Source of the DNA: Sapria himalayana
Taxonomy: Eukaryota > Streptophyta > Magnoliopsida > Malpighiales > Rafflesiaceae
DNA: 64,000 nucleotides
Direction: 5' to 3'
NCBI GenBank assembly: GCA_029783825.1
Contig: JAREIK010002995.1
Coordinates: 34,504 to 98,503, forward strand
The position numbers and the translations under genes were made by a program. Shown in pieces: positions 1 through 13,530 of this stretch (its first letter is position 1; each line of letters starts with the position of its first letter). Under the pieces are notes generated by a model. It searched no databases. It worked only from the letters and a program-made list of their open reading frames with translations, and had not been told where the DNA came from.

Positions 1-1056
1 AAAATTATTTATATTGAATTTATATGATATATAAATATTATTATTTTTATAACTAAAATATTATATTTATATTTAAAAAAATTTTAAATATTATTATATT
101 TTCAACGGTTATAACTTATAACCTATGAAAATGAAAAAAAATTAATAATTTTTTTTTATTATTTTATTGTTTAAATAAAACCTAGAGACCACTAAATGCC
201 TAAAAACATAAATCTCTAATTTTTCAAATGACAAAACATCTAAATACTTAAAACATTTTACAAGTATATATTAATAATAAATCATAAATCTCATTTTAAT
301 TTTTATTAAGTATAATTTAAAAATTTTATTTTAATTATTTATCAGTTTATTTTTATAGAAATATTAATTATAAAATAAATTATTAGTGATACAGATATAA
401 TTAAAATTAAACCGGTATACCCTAAATAATAATTAATAAATCTCATTTTTTTTCATTATAATTTTAAATATTAATTTTAATTATTTATTTGTTTATATTT
501 ATATAAATATTAATTACAAAATAAATTATGAGTTAGACAAATATAATTTATATTAATTGTTTTAATCAAAAAATATAGATAACCTTATTAAAATTTAAAA
601 AATTAAAACAAAAAATTATTATATTGTAAGATATTTTGCTTTGCTTTTGAATTATTTTAGGTTTTGTTATTATATTTTAATTGATATATATCTTATTTAT
701 AATAGATTATTTATTTATTTTTTAATCATTATTAGAATATTTATCAATAAAATTGGTTATATTGAATTTATATGATATATTAATATAATGATTATTATAA
801 AGAAATATCATATTCAATTTTGAAAAATATTTAAAATTTATTATATTTTCAAAGGTTATAATCTTAAAAATTGAGAAAAAATAATAAAAATAAATTTTTT
901 TATATTTCATTTTTTAAATAAAACCTATAGATCAATAAATGCTTACTTACTTAAATCAGTAAGCTCAAAAATCCCAAAACCCTTAAATACATAAACCTTT
1001 TAACAGCTATATACTACTTAATAAATAATAAATCTCATTTTTATTTCTATTTATAA
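1..1056 (-). repeat. AT-rich ~595-bp satellite, minus orientation
   Basis: Satellite units are read here as the reverse complement: 'ataaacc...actaaatgcctaaa' boxes near 180-230 and 905-975, each followed on the minus strand by the GGTTATAACC dyad region (near 105-125 and 850-865). The first dyad is disturbed by a short internal duplication (ggttataacttataacc). The unit near 930-960 belongs to the subtype with repeated 'cttacttactt'. I see no coding potential; the open frame at 722-910 is low-complexity. Confidence 0.85.
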
Positions 1057-1106
1057 AAATAAATTGAAATAAAAATTAGATTTCGTAATTATTAAGTAGT
1101 ATATAG
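1007..1106. repeat. Fold-back junction between opposite satellite orientations
   Basis: The sequence ctatatactacttaat (1007-1022) is repeated exactly as its reverse complement attaagtagtatatag (1091-1106). The bases between are also largely self-complementary, so the axis lies near 1056. Left of it the satellite reads minus, right of it plus. The arms are homologous positions of two different unit subtypes (the 'cttacttactt' type and the 'aactgtgtatgcattt' type), so this is a head-to-head turn of the array and not the ordinary dyad inside a unit. Confidence 0.8.
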
Positions 1107-4100
1107 CAGTTTAATGGTTTATGTATTTAGGCATTATGGGGTTTACGAGTTTATAGATTTAACTGTGTATGCATTTAGTGGCATTATAGGTTTTATTTAA
1201 AAATTAAAATAACAAAATATTTATTTTTATTGTTTTTTCATATTTTCAAAGGTTATAACCTTTGAAAATATGATAATTTTTAAATTTTTTTCAAATGTGA
1301 ATTCAATATTTGGTTATAATAATCATTAAATTTATATATCATATAAATTCAATATAAACAATATTATAGATAACTTTTCTAATAATGATAAAAAATAAAT
1401 TAATAATCTATTATTAATAATATAGATATCAATTAAAATATATTTACAGAACCTATAATGATTCAAAAGAAAAGCAAATTATATTACTATATAATAATTT
1501 TTTGTTTTTAATTTTTTTTTCATTTAATAAGTTTATCTATATTTTTTTGATGAAAAATAATTTATATAAATTATATTTGTCTAACTCATAATTTATTTTT
1601 TAATAAATATTTATATAAAAATAAACAAATAAATAATCAAATTGGATATTTAAATTTTAATGAAAAAAATGAGATTTATTCTTTATTATATAGGGTATAG
1701 CTGCTTAATTTAAATTATATATATCGCACTAATAATTTAATTTGTAATTAATATTTCTATAAAAATAAACTGATAAATAATTAAAATGAATATTTAAAAT
1801 TATAATGAATACTAATAAAACTTAGATTTATGATTTATTATTTAGACTATACTAATTTAATGATTTAAGTATTTATGGGCTTCGGGGTTTAGGAGTTTAG
1901 TCATTTTAGTATTTTATCATTTAGTGGTTTATAGGTTTTATATAAAAAATAAAATAATAAAAAAAATTTTGTTATTTTTTCTCATTTTTGAAGGTTATAA
2001 GCTTTTAAAATATTATAATTTTTAAATTTTTTTTTTGAAAAGTGAATACAATATGAAGTTATAATAATCATAATAATTATATATCATATAAATTCAATAT
2101 AAACAATTTTATTGATATTTATTATAATAATTATCATAAAAAATTAATAACTAATTATTAATAAGATAAATATTGTTTAAAATATATTTGCAAAACCTAA
2201 AATGACTCAAAATCAAAGTGAAATATTTTACTAAATATTAATTTTTAATTTTTAAATTTTTGTATCCATTTATAAGCCTATATATTTTTTGATGAAAAAT
2301 AAATTATTTAAATTATATTTGTCTCACTAATAATTTATTTTTTAATTTATATTTCCATAAAATTAAATTAATAAATAATTAAAATGTATATTGAAACTTA
2401 TAATGAATACTAATAAAAATGATATTTATTATTTATTATTTAGGGTATAACTATTTAATTGTTTAAGTTTTTTGTGGTTTTGGGGTTAAGAAGTTTATTG
2501 ATTTATATGTTTAGACATTTTCGTGTTTATAGGTTTTATTTAATCAATGAAATAACAAAAAATTTATTTTAATGAATTTTCATGATTTTCAAAGATTATA
2601 ACCTTTAAAAATATAATAATTTTTTAATAGTTGTAAATTATGAATACAATACTTAGTTATAATAATCTTAATAATTATATTTGTTGTAGATCCAATATAT
2701 AAAAATGTATTAATATATATTATAATAAGGATCAAAAAATAAATTAATAAACTATTATTAATAAGATATATATTAATTAAAATATATTTGTAGAACCCAG
2801 AAGAATTCAAAATCAAAGTAAATTATATTACTAAATATAATTTTAAAATTTTTAAATTTTATTTATTTTTATAAGCTTATTTTTTTTAATAAAAAATAAT
2901 TTATTTAAATTATATCTGTTTCACTCATTATTTATTTTGTAATTAATATTTCTATAAAAATAAACTAAAAAATATTTAAAATGAATATTTAAATTATAAT
3001 GAATACAAAAAAATGAGATTTATTATTTATTATTTAGGTTATATAGGTTTAATGGTTTAAGTATTTAGGGGGTTTTGGGGTTTAGGAGTCTAGAGATTTA
3101 AATGTTAAGGCATTTAGTGCTTTTTAAGTTTAATTTAAATAATAAAATAATAAAAAATTATTTTTGTGATTTTTTATCATTTTTGAAGGTTATAACCTTT
3201 GAAAATATAATAATTTTTAAATTATTTTTAAATGTAAAATAATATTTAGTTTTAATAACTTAATAATTATAAGACATTTTAATTGAATATAAGTAATTTT
3301 ATTATTCGATATTATAAAAATGATCAAATAATAAATTAATAAACTATTATTAATAAGATTGATCACAATTAAATTATAATTGCAAAACGTATATATAATG
3401 ATTCAAAATCAAAGTAAAATATATTACTAAATAATAATTTTTTGTTTTTAAATTTTTACTTCTTTATATAAGCTTTTTTTTGATGAAATATAAATTATTT
3501 AAATATATTTGTCTCACTAATAATTTATTTTTTAATTTATATTTCCATAAATTTAAACTAATAAATAATTAAAATGTATATTTAAAAATTATAATGAATA
3601 CTAATAAAAATGAGATTTATTATTTATTATTTAGGGTATAACTATTTAATTGTTTAACTTTTTTGTGGTTTTGGGGTTAAGGAGTTTATTGATTTATATG
3701 TTTAGACATTTTCGTGTTTATAGGTTTTATTTAATCAATGAAATAACAAAAAATTTATTTTAATGAATTTTCATGATTTTCAAAGGTTATAACCTTTAAA
3801 AATATAATAATTTTTTAATAGTTGTAAATTATGAATACAATACTTAGTTATAATAATCTTAATAATTATATTTGTTGTAGATCCAATATATAAAAATGTA
3901 TTAATATATATTATAATAAGGATCAAAAAATAAATTAATAAACTATTATTAATAAGATATATATTAATTAAAATATATTTGTAGAACCCAAAAGAATTAA
4001 AAATCAAAGTAAATTATATTACTAAATAAAATTTTAAAATTTTGAAATTTATTTATTTTTATAAGCTTATTTTTTTTAATAAAAAATAATTTATTTAAAT

Positions 4101-7100
4101 TATATCTGTCTCACTCATTATTTATTTTGTAATTATTATTTCTATAAAAATAAACTAAAAAATATTTAAAATGAATATTTAAAATTATGATGAATACAGA
4201 AAAATGAGATTTATTATTTATTATTTAGGTTATATAGGTTTAATGGTTTAAGTATTTAGGGTGTTTTGGGGTTTAGGAGTCTAGAGATTTGAATGTTAAG
4301 TCATTTAGTGGTTTTTAAGTTTAATTTAAATAATAATAAAAAATTATTTTTGTGATTTCTTTATCATTTTTGAAGGTTATAACCTTTCAAAATATAATAA
4401 TTTTTAAATTTTTTTCAAATGTAAATATAATGTTTAGTTTTAATAACTTAATAATTATAAGACATTTTAATTGAATATAAGTAATTTTATTGTTCGATAT
4501 TATAAAAATGATCAAATAATAAATTAATAAACTATTATTAATAAGAATGATCGCAATTAAAATATAATTGCAAAACCTATAAATAATGATTCAAAATCAA
4601 AGTAAAATATATTACTAAATAATAATTTTTTGTTTTTAAATTTTTACTTCTTTATATAAGCTTTTTTTTGATGAAAATTAAATTATTTAATGTATATTTG
4701 TCTCACTAATAATTTATTTTTTAATTTATATTTCCATTAAATTAAACTAATAAATAATTAAAATGTATATTTAAAATTATAATGAATACTAATAAAAATG
4801 AGATTTATTATTTATTATTTAGAGTATAACTATTTAATTGTTTAACTTTTTTGTGGTTTTGGGGTTAAAAAGTTTATTGATTTATATGTTTAGACATTTT
4901 CGTGTTTATAGGTTTTATTTAATCAATGAAATAACAAAAAATTTATTTTAATGAATATTCATTATTTTCAAAGGTTTTAACCTTTGAAAATAAAATAATT
5001 TTTTAATAGTTGTAAAATATAAATACAATACTTAGTTATAAAAATCTTAATTATTATATTTGTTGTAGATTCAATATAAAAAATGTATTAATATATATTG
5101 TAATAATGATTAAAAAATAAATTAATAAACTATTATTAATAATATAGATATTAATTAAAATATATTTGTAGAACTAAAAATAATTCAAAATCAAAGTAAA
5201 TTATATTACTAAATAAAATTTAAAATTTTTGAAATTTTGTTTATTTTTATAAGCTTATTTTTTTTATAAAAAATAATTTATTTAAATTATATTTGTCTCA
5301 CTCATTATTTATTTTGTAATTAATATTTCTATAAAAATAAACTAAAAAAATAATTAAAATGAATATTTAAAATTATAAAGAATAAAAATAAAAATGAGAT
5401 TTATTATTTTTTATTTAGGCTATATAGGTTTACTGGTTTAAGTATTTAGGGTGTTTTGGGGTTTAGGAGTCTAGAGATTTAAATGTTTAGTCATTTAGTG
5501 GTTTATATGTTTTATTTAAATAATAAAAAAATAAAAAATATTTTTGTGATTTTTTTATCATTTTTGAAGGTTATAAATCCTGAAAATATAATAATTTATA
5601 AATTTTTTTCAAATATAAATATAATATTTAGTTATAATAATTTAATAATTATAAGACATTTTAATTGAATATACGTAATTTTATTGTTCGATATTATAAA
5701 AATGATCATATAATAAATTAATAAACTATTATTAATAAGATTGATCTCAATTCAAATATAATTGCAAAACCTATATATAATGATTCAAAATCAAAGTAAA
5801 ATATATTACTAAATAATAATTTTTTGTTTTTAAATTTTTACTTCTTTATATAAGCTTATTTTTTTTTTGATTAAAAATAAATTATTAAAATTATATTTGT
5901 CTCGCTCATTATTTATTTTGTGATTGATATTTCTATAAAAAATAAACTAATAAATAATTAAAATGAATATTTAAAATTATAATGAATACAAATAAAAATG
6001 AGATTTATGATTTATTATATATGGTATACCGGTTTAATAATTTGATTATTTAGGAGTTTAGCAATTTATGTTTTTAGGCATTTAGTGGTTTATATGTTTT
6101 ATTTATATAATAAAAATTTAAAATTCTTTTTTTGATTTTTTTTTGATTTTCAAAGGTTATAACCTTTGAAAATAAAATAATTTTTAACATTTTTTGAAAT
6201 GTGAATAAAATGTATAATTATATTAATCTTACTAATTATATATCATATAAATTCAATATAAATAATTTTAATGATAGATATTATAATAATGATAAAAAAT
6301 AAAATTAATTAACTATTATTAAAAATATAGATATTAATTAAAATATATTTACATAATACAAAATGATTCAAAATCAAATCAAAATATATTAGTAAATAAT
6401 AATATTTAATTTTTAAATTTGTCTTTCTTTTTATAAGCTTATTTTTTTTTATTAAAAATAAATTATTTATATAATTTTTGCCTTACTCAAAATTTATTTT
6501 GTAATTAATTTTTCTAAATAATTAAACTATAAATAATTAAAATGAATATTTAAAATTATAATAAATAGATATAAAAATGAGATTTATTATTTATTAAGTA
6601 GTATATAGATTTTAAAATGTTTATGTATTTAGGGGTTTCAGGATTTTTGAGCTTACTAATTTAAGTAAGTAAGCATTTTATTGTCTATAGGTTTCATTTA
6701 TAAAATGAAATAAAAAAAAATTTATTTTTATTATTTTTTCTCAATTTTTAAGATTATAACCTTCGAAAATATAATAATTTTTAAATTTTTTTTAAAAGTG
6801 AATACAATATTTATTTATAATAATTATTATATTTATATATAATATAAATTCAATATAATCAATTTTATTGATAAATATTCTAATAATTATCAAAAAATAA
6901 ATAAATAATCTATTATTAATAAGATAGATATCAATTAAAGTATAATAACACAACCTAAAATAATTCAAAAGCAAAGCAAAATATATTACAATATAATAAT
7001 TTTTTGTTTTAAATTTTTTTTTATTTTAATAAGTTTAATTATATTTTTTGATTAAAATAATTTATATAAATTATATTTTCTAACTCATAATTTATTTTGT

Positions 7101-8669
7101 AATTAATATTTATATAAAAATAAACAAATAAATAATTAAATTGAATATTTAAAATTATAATGAAAAAAAATAAGATTTTTTAATTATTATTTAGGGTATA
7201 CCAGTTTAATTTTAATTATATCTGTCTCACTAATACTTTATTTTGTAATTAATATTTCTATAAAAATAAACTGATAAATAATTAAAATAAAATTTTAAAT
7301 TATACTTAATAAAATTTAAAATTAGATTTATGATTTATTATTAATGTATACCAGTTTAATGGTTTCAGTATTTAGATGTTTTGTCATTTCAAAATTTAGA
7401 GATTTATGTTTTTAGGCATTTAGTGGGCTATAGGTTTTATTTAAACAATAAAATAATAAAAAAAATTTTATAATTTTTTATCATTTTCATAGGTTATAAG
7501 TTATAACCTTTGAAAATATAATAATATTTAAAATTTTTTTAAATGTAAATATAATATTTTAGTTATAAAAATAATAATATATATATATCATATAGATTCA
7601 ATATAAACAATTTTATTGATAGATATTATAATAATGATCAAAAATTAAATTTACAAACTATTAATAAAAAGATCGAAATTAAGTAAAAAATATTTACAAA
7701 TCCCAAATTGATTCAATATTAAAGTAAAATATATTGCTAGATAATAATTTTAAATTTTTAAATTTTTACTTCTTTTATATGTGTATATATATTATTTCTT
7801 TAAAAATAAATTATTTAAATTATATTTGTCGCACTCATAATTTATTTTATAATAAATATTTCTATAAAAATATAGTAATAAATATGTAAAATCCATATTT
7901 AAAATTATAATAAATAGAAATAAAAATTAGATTTATTATTTATTATTTATTATATATCAGTTTAATGGTTACTATATTTAGGCATTACGGGGTCTAGAAG
8001 TTTACTTATGTAACTGTGTATGCATTTAGTAGTTTAAAGGTTTTATTTAAAAAATAAAAAAACAAAAAATTCATTTTTATTATTTTTTGATATTTTCAAA
8101 GGTTAACCATAGAAAATATAATAATTTTTTAATTTTCTTCAAAAGTGAATTCAATATTTAGTTATAATAATCATTAAATTTATATATCATATAAATTCAA
8201 TATAAACTTTTTATTGATAAATATAATGATAATGATCAAAAATTAAATTAATAATCTATTATTAATAAGATATATATCAATTATAATATAATTATAAAAC
8301 CTAAAATGATTCAGAAGCAAAGCAAAATATGTTACTATATAATTATTCTTGTTTTGAAATTTTTTTCTTCTTTTAAAAAGTTTATCTATATTATTTTGAT
8401 GAAAAATAATTTATAGAAATTATATTTGTGTAACTCATAATTTATTTTGTAATTAATATTTATATAAAAATAAACAAATAAATAATTAAATTTGAATATT
8501 TAAAATTAAAATGAAAAAAAAATGAGATTATTCTTTATTATTTAGGATATTCCGGTTTAATTTAAATTAGATTGGTCTCACTAATAATTTATTTTGTACT
8601 TAATATTTCTATAAAAATAAACTGATAAATAATTAAAATAAAAAGTAAAATTATACTGAATAATTAAAA
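1057..8669 (+). repeat. AT-rich ~595-bp satellite block, plus orientation
   Basis: About a dozen units follow one another, each with: a 'gtataccggtttaa' start; a G-rich box (ggggttttggggtttaggag and variants); 'ggttttattta'; the GGTTATAACC dyad; 'attattaataagata'; 'aaacctaaaatgattcaaaa'; and 'tttgtctcactcataatttatt'. Dyad centres are seen near 2598, 3192, 3789, 4379, 4977, 5573 and 6158, giving spacings of 585-599 bp. Several subtypes are distinguishable by the box. Two units, near 1690 and 7195, carry an extra ~147-bp partial duplication. Open frames in the block do not look like genes. Confidence 0.9.
2300..5990 (+). repeat. Dimeric higher-order repeat, ~1.19 kb x 3
   Basis: Two unit subtypes alternate three times. 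Type 1 has 'ttttgtggttttggggttaa' and dyads at 2598, 3789 and 4977. Type 2 has 'ggggtttaggagtctagaga' and dyads at 3192, 4379 and 5573. Same-type dyads are 1187-1194 bp apart. Type 1 copies are almost identical to one another (their chance frames at 2589-2816 and 3780-4007 differ by one residue), while types 1 and 2 differ widely. This is a higher-order repeat formed by recent amplification of a dimer, not a run of equal single units. Confidence 0.85.
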
Positions 8670-9780
8670 TAATTTAATTTGTTCATCTCTCAACTCTAGA
8701 ATGATTGCTAAAGCTCTAACCAAAATAATAGAAGCTTTTACTTTATCTCTATTATGTATCATCATATTTGATGTTGAATCACTAGGCTATCAAAGGTAAT
8801 TTGACTCATGTACGCTAATAGACCAAACCAAAGTTGTACCCCTATGTGTTGAAATAGCTAGTTGTTGAGGATGCTATTTATATTGATTATTGTAATTTCT
8901 TCTAAAATATCTCTCATGCACACACTCAAAGTGATTTTATTAAAACATAGTTCACCTCTAAAAAAATAACCACCTTGTAGCCTATTAGAACAAACTAGCC
9001 CCTGGGCAGTTTGAGAAGGGCAAGAAGTATGGGCTCTCTTTCAATCAAGAATCAAAAAAGTTATTTTATTGGCATGTCTAAGCCTTTTTTTATATCCTCA
9101 TGGATAATAAAAGTATCATTTCTTTATTTTTATATTAAATGAGTTAGGTATACAAGCTCACAATACCCAAAAGGTGTAAATGAATCATATTCAAATGCAT
9201 AAAAGGTGTTAATCATTGCTCAAATTATTATTCTTGCATATTGACACTTGATGTCACAAATCAAAGGAAAAAGCCATGGTGATATTTCCAATCCCAAGAA
9301 TTTTATCTATAGAAAGTTATAAAGAGTAGTACTCAAGCTTTAACTATTTCTAGGGTCATGACTTTTGCTCTTGAGGAATGTCCAAAGTTACAATAATTCC
9401 TAGTGCAATGACTTTGCAATATAAAGATAAAATGCACAAGCTATGGTCATATCCAATACTGTGCCCCAGTATTATTGTGATTAAATATGTATTCATGATC
9501 ATTCTTAGTGCCATAACAATATTTTCAACAGATAGACACAGGTTATGGCATATTCTCATCGATATGATTTTGTGTTCTAGAGACAAAATATACAATCATG
9601 ACCATTGCTAATGCTACAATAATCTAAAGCAAGAAAGGGACTGAATCCATAACTCACCCCTTGAGTCATGACTTTGTGTTACATATACAAAAAGATAAAT
9701 CTGTGACATTCCTAAAAGTTGTGAATTTCAATTTAAATTTAACACTTAGTCATTTGAATATAAAAGTTCAAAACATGAGA

Positions 9781-9856
9781 TTTAGGATTTAGGGTTTATG
9801 GATTGCGGTTATAGTTTATGGTGTAAGGTTTAGGATTTAAAGTTTAGGGTTTATGG
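9781..9856 (+). repeat. Degenerate interstitial telomere-like array (TTTAGGG type), copy 1
   Basis: Eleven consecutive units can be read: tttagga, tttaggg, tttatgg, attgcgg, ttatag, tttatgg, tgtaagg, tttagga, tttaaag, tttaggg, tttatgg. Ten are 7 bp and one is 6 bp. Two match the plant telomere unit TTTAGGG exactly and most others differ at one or two positions. The same array, inverted, lies at 56941-57016. Confidence 0.75.
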
Positions 9857-9861
9857 ATTTA

Positions 9862-9895
9862 TTTTTGTTTTTTTTTGGAAAATACACACTTTATT
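9862..9895 (-). other. Poly(A) tail and AATAAA signal on the minus strand
   Basis: On the minus strand, AATAAA (9890-9895) is followed about 13 nt later by an A-rich run (9862-9876, interrupted by one C) that butts onto the telomere-like array. The inverted copy shows the same arrangement with an uninterrupted run of nine A. This is the expected 3' end of a reverse-transcribed polyadenylated RNA, so the part of segment A between here and 11146 may be a retroposed transcript. Confidence 0.55.
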
Positions 9896-12057
9896 TATCA
9901 TTTAGGCACACAACGTACAAGAGACTAAAAAGCTGACTAATTTAGGCCAGCACACCAAATCCTATGCACCTTACTGATTCTATGCAAAAAATACATAAAA
10001 AACAAAATGCCTAATAATTCCAAGCATACGAATACAAATAAAATCACTTGGTATTCCCGGACTTCAGAGTTGGCATTGAGTCATTATGTGCACTGCGTCC
10101 TATCCATTCGGATTTGTCCAAGCCTTTTGGAGGAACATGAATGATGCACCCTATTAAAACTATGCAAATATAAGATTGTGCATGTGTGAGGCATGCAGCA
10201 TCAAGCATTTGACTATGTCATTGTTATGCAATGGAATACATGTAAAACTGAATAACCATAAATCCACAATACCATATCTACGGCACTTTTCCAATTCATT
10301 CTCACCTCTGAATTCCACATTCTTTTGCTCCAATGATCCTCAAAAGAGTATTTCTTGGGTTAGAATGCTTCCTCCTCGAGCTCCAAGAAGTAGCTATATG
10401 TTGTACCGACAAAATATCAAAAAATATGCATGCATCGATGTGCCTGTGTGATGAGGTCCATCTCATAGTCTAATTATCTACGCGTACAACCAAGTTAAAA
10501 TACAAGTAAAATTACAAAATGCTATAAAGATTGGTCTTCTGCTTACGGGAGTGAAGCATCACTTAATGTGTATTTACAAAATGCATTAGCAGGCCCCACT
10601 TATAGATACTCATGGGTCCAGTTGCCCTCGTTGCATGCTACATAGAGAACAGACAAGATTGTGCGTGTGAGTATGTCATGATCCGTCTCTACAAGTACAT
10701 GGTTCATACAGTCTAAAATACAAATAAGACTACAAACATAAACTAAAAGTTTGAATCTTTAGCTCCCGTGTGGTTGGTCACGACTCCATTGCTTACTGGC
10801 CCTGCTTGGTGATGCTTCGGATTTTGCCGGCTCTCCAATTAATCTTGGAATACCCGCTACTCCTGTTGGGTTATGGTTGGGTGGCCCTCTATGATGGCTG
10901 ATACGGCTAGTGGGACCCACTCCTAGCTACTCCTGGGTTTACTCCCGACCACTTTGCTTGGTCTCCTCAGTTGTCTGAATGTTATCATCCCGACTTGCTA
11001 GTGGGTCCCTCTACAAGCTGGTGGCCCATACTTCTGGCTGCTTCTAGGACTTGCTGGCCCCTCTAAATGCTACACTAAAATGCACAAGAATATGTGCACG
11101 TGTGTGTTGTGGTCTGTTGCTATGTGTGTGTGGTGGAGTAGTATCAGGGTTTAGGAGTTTAGTAATTTAAGTATTTAGGTATTTGGTGGTTTATAGGTTT
11201 TATTTAAAAAATTAAATAACAAAAAAATTATTTTTATGATTTTTTATCATTTTCGAGGTTATAACCATTGAAAATATTATAATTTTTAATCTTGTTTCAA
11301 ATGTTAATACAATATTTAATTATAATAATCATAAAAATTAAATATCATGTAAATTCAATATAAATAATTTTATTGATCGATATTATAATACTGATCATAA
11401 AATAGATTAATAAAATATTAGTAATAAGATAGATATTAATTAAAATATATTTACAAAACCTAAAACGATTCAAAATCAAAGTAAAATATATTACTAAATA
11501 AAAATTGTTTATTTTTAATTTTGATTCTTTTTATAAGCTTATAAATTTTTATGAAGAAAATTAATTATTTAAATTATATTTGTCTCATTCATAATTTTAT
11601 TTTGCAATTAATATTTCTATAAAAATAAACTAATTAATAATTAAAATTATAATGAATACAAATAAAAATGAGATTTATGATTAATTATTTAGGGTATACC
11701 GGTTTGATGGTTTAAATATTTATGAGTTTAGGAGTTTAGAGATTTAAGTGTTTAGGCATTTAGTAGTTTATATATTTTATTTAAATAATGAAATAACAAA
11801 AAAATTATTTTTCAAATTTTTTATCAATTTTGAAGGTTATAATCTTTATAAATATAAAATTTTTAAATTTTTTTCAAATGTGAATACAATATTTAATTAT
11901 AATAAACATAATAATTATATATCATGTAAATTAAAAAAAACTATTTTATTGATAGATATTAATAAACTAAATATAAATATAAATATAATAATGATCAAAA
12001 AATTAATTAATAAACTATTATTTATTGATAGATATTAATATATATTTATAAATAAAT

Positions 12058-12076
12058 AAACCTTTAAAGATGGTTT
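12058..12076 (+). repeat. Truncated-unit scar, marker of module L
   Basis: At aaacctttaaagatggttt the satellite jumps from the middle of a unit ('aataaactattatttattga...') to the start of a box, skipping several hundred bases. The same scar is found inverted at 34431-34449 and 54716-54734, at 912, 1060 and 927 bp from the segment A edge. A shared deletion scar of this kind marks the three regions as copies of one ancestor. Confidence 0.75.
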
Positions 12077-13530
12077 AGATGTTTAAGTATTTAAGGGTTT
12101 TGGGTTTTGGGGTTTAGGAGTTTATTGATTTAAGCCTTTAGGTATTTAGTAGTTTATAGATTTTATATAAACAATAAAATAACAAAAAATTTATTTTTGT
12201 GATTTTATCTCATTTTCAAAGATGATAACCTTTCAAAATATAATAAATTTTAAATTATTTTCAAATATAAATATAATATTTAATTATAATAATCTTATTA
12301 ATTATATATTATGTAAATTCAATATAAACAATTTTATTGATAAATATTCTAATAATGATCAAAAAATAAATTAATAATTTATTTTTAATAAGATAGATAT
12401 CAATTAAAATATAATTACAAAACCTAAAATGATTCAGAAGCAAAGCAAAATATATTACTATATAATAATTTTTTTTTTGAATTTTTTTTTCTTTTAAAAA
12501 GTTTATGTATATTTTTTTGATGAAAAATAATTTATATAAATTATATTTGTCTAAGTCCTAATTTATTCTATAATTAATATATTTATAAAAATAAACAAAT
12601 AAATAATTAAAATGAATTTATAAAATTATAATGAAAAAAAATGTGATTTATAATAAATTATTTAGGGATTCTGGTTTAATTTAAATTCGATATTTCTCAC
12701 TAATAATTTATTTTATAATTAATATTTCTATAAAAAATAAAGTGATAAATATTTAAAATAAAAATTTAAAATTATAGTGAATAAAATTTAAAATGAGATT
12801 TATGATTTATTTTACTATTTACCAGTTTAATGGATTAAGAATCTAAAAATTTTTTTATTTAGGATTTTAGCGATTTATGTTTTTAGTCTTTTAGTGGTTT
12901 ATATGTTTTATTTAAAAAAATAAAATATCAAAAAAAATTTCTATAATATTTTATCATTTTCATAGATTATAACCTTTGAAAATATAAGAATATTTAAAAT
13001 TTTTTGAAATGTGAATATAATACTTAGTTATAATGATTTAATAATTATATATCATATAAATTCAATATAAACAATTTTATTGATATATATTATAATAATG
13101 ATCAAAATTAAATTTATAAACTATTGATATTAAGATAGATATTAATTAAAAAATAATTACAAAACCCAAATTGATTCAAAATTATAATAAAATATATTTC
13201 TGGATAACAATTTTTAATTTTTAAATTTTTATATCTTTTATAAGTTTATATATTTTTTAAATTATATTTTTTGCACTCATAATTTATTTTGTAATAAATA
13301 TTTCTATAAAAATAAACTAATAAATAATTAAAATGAAAATTTAAAATTATAATAAATTGAATTAAAAATTAGATTTATTAATTATTAAGTAGTATATACC
13401 AGTTTAATGGTTTATTTATTTTGGCATTACGGAATTTAGGAGTTTACTGATTTATCTGTGCATGCATTTAGAGGTTTATATGTGTTATTTTAAAAAAAAT
13501 ATCAAAAAATTTATTTTTTTTATTTTTTGA

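Larger units (their letters stand above)
8670..11146 (+). repeat. Segment A, copy 1 (unrecognised 2.5-kb insert, full length)
   Basis: Base composition rises sharply above that of the satellite on both sides. The segment is the reverse complement of 55661-58130 along its whole length. At 11141-11146 it ends in gtatca, directly against the satellite box gggtttaggagttta. The satellite on the left stops ~70-80 bp away in unit phase, so insertion came with a small target deletion or later loss. Inside, in this orientation, are a degenerate telomere-like array (9781-9856), a poly(T) run and TTTATT. Small frames (9356-9595 minus, 9378-9611 plus, 10176-10451 plus) show no recognisable domain. I do not recognise the segment; no LTR, terminal inverted repeat or reverse transcriptase is visible. 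Confidence 0.7.

Noticed and set aside
2589..4007. Repeated near-identical 75-residue open frames at 2589-2816 and 3780-4007 as a duplicated gene
   Set aside because: They are the same stretch of two satellite units read on the minus strand, with I/N/Y/L-rich low-complexity products. The repetition comes from the dimeric repeat, not from a gene.
1..8669. Apicomplexan or organellar genome, suggested by extreme AT content
   Set aside because: There are no long coding frames and no organellar or rRNA/tRNA genes. The array carries a plant-type hAT element, a copia-like LTR and TTTAGGG-type repeats.
9356..9611. Overlapping open frames on both strands in segment A as a small conserved gene (counterpart at 57202-57441)
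   Set aside because: Conservation between copies is that of the DNA as a whole. The opposite-strand frame is equally open, no domain is recognisable, and the changes between copies are not biased to silent positions as far as I can see.
10176..10451. 91-residue open frame in segment A (counterpart 56429-56632 on the minus strand)
   Set aside because: The two copies differ in length and the frame is antisense to the putative polyadenylated transcript. No known motif.
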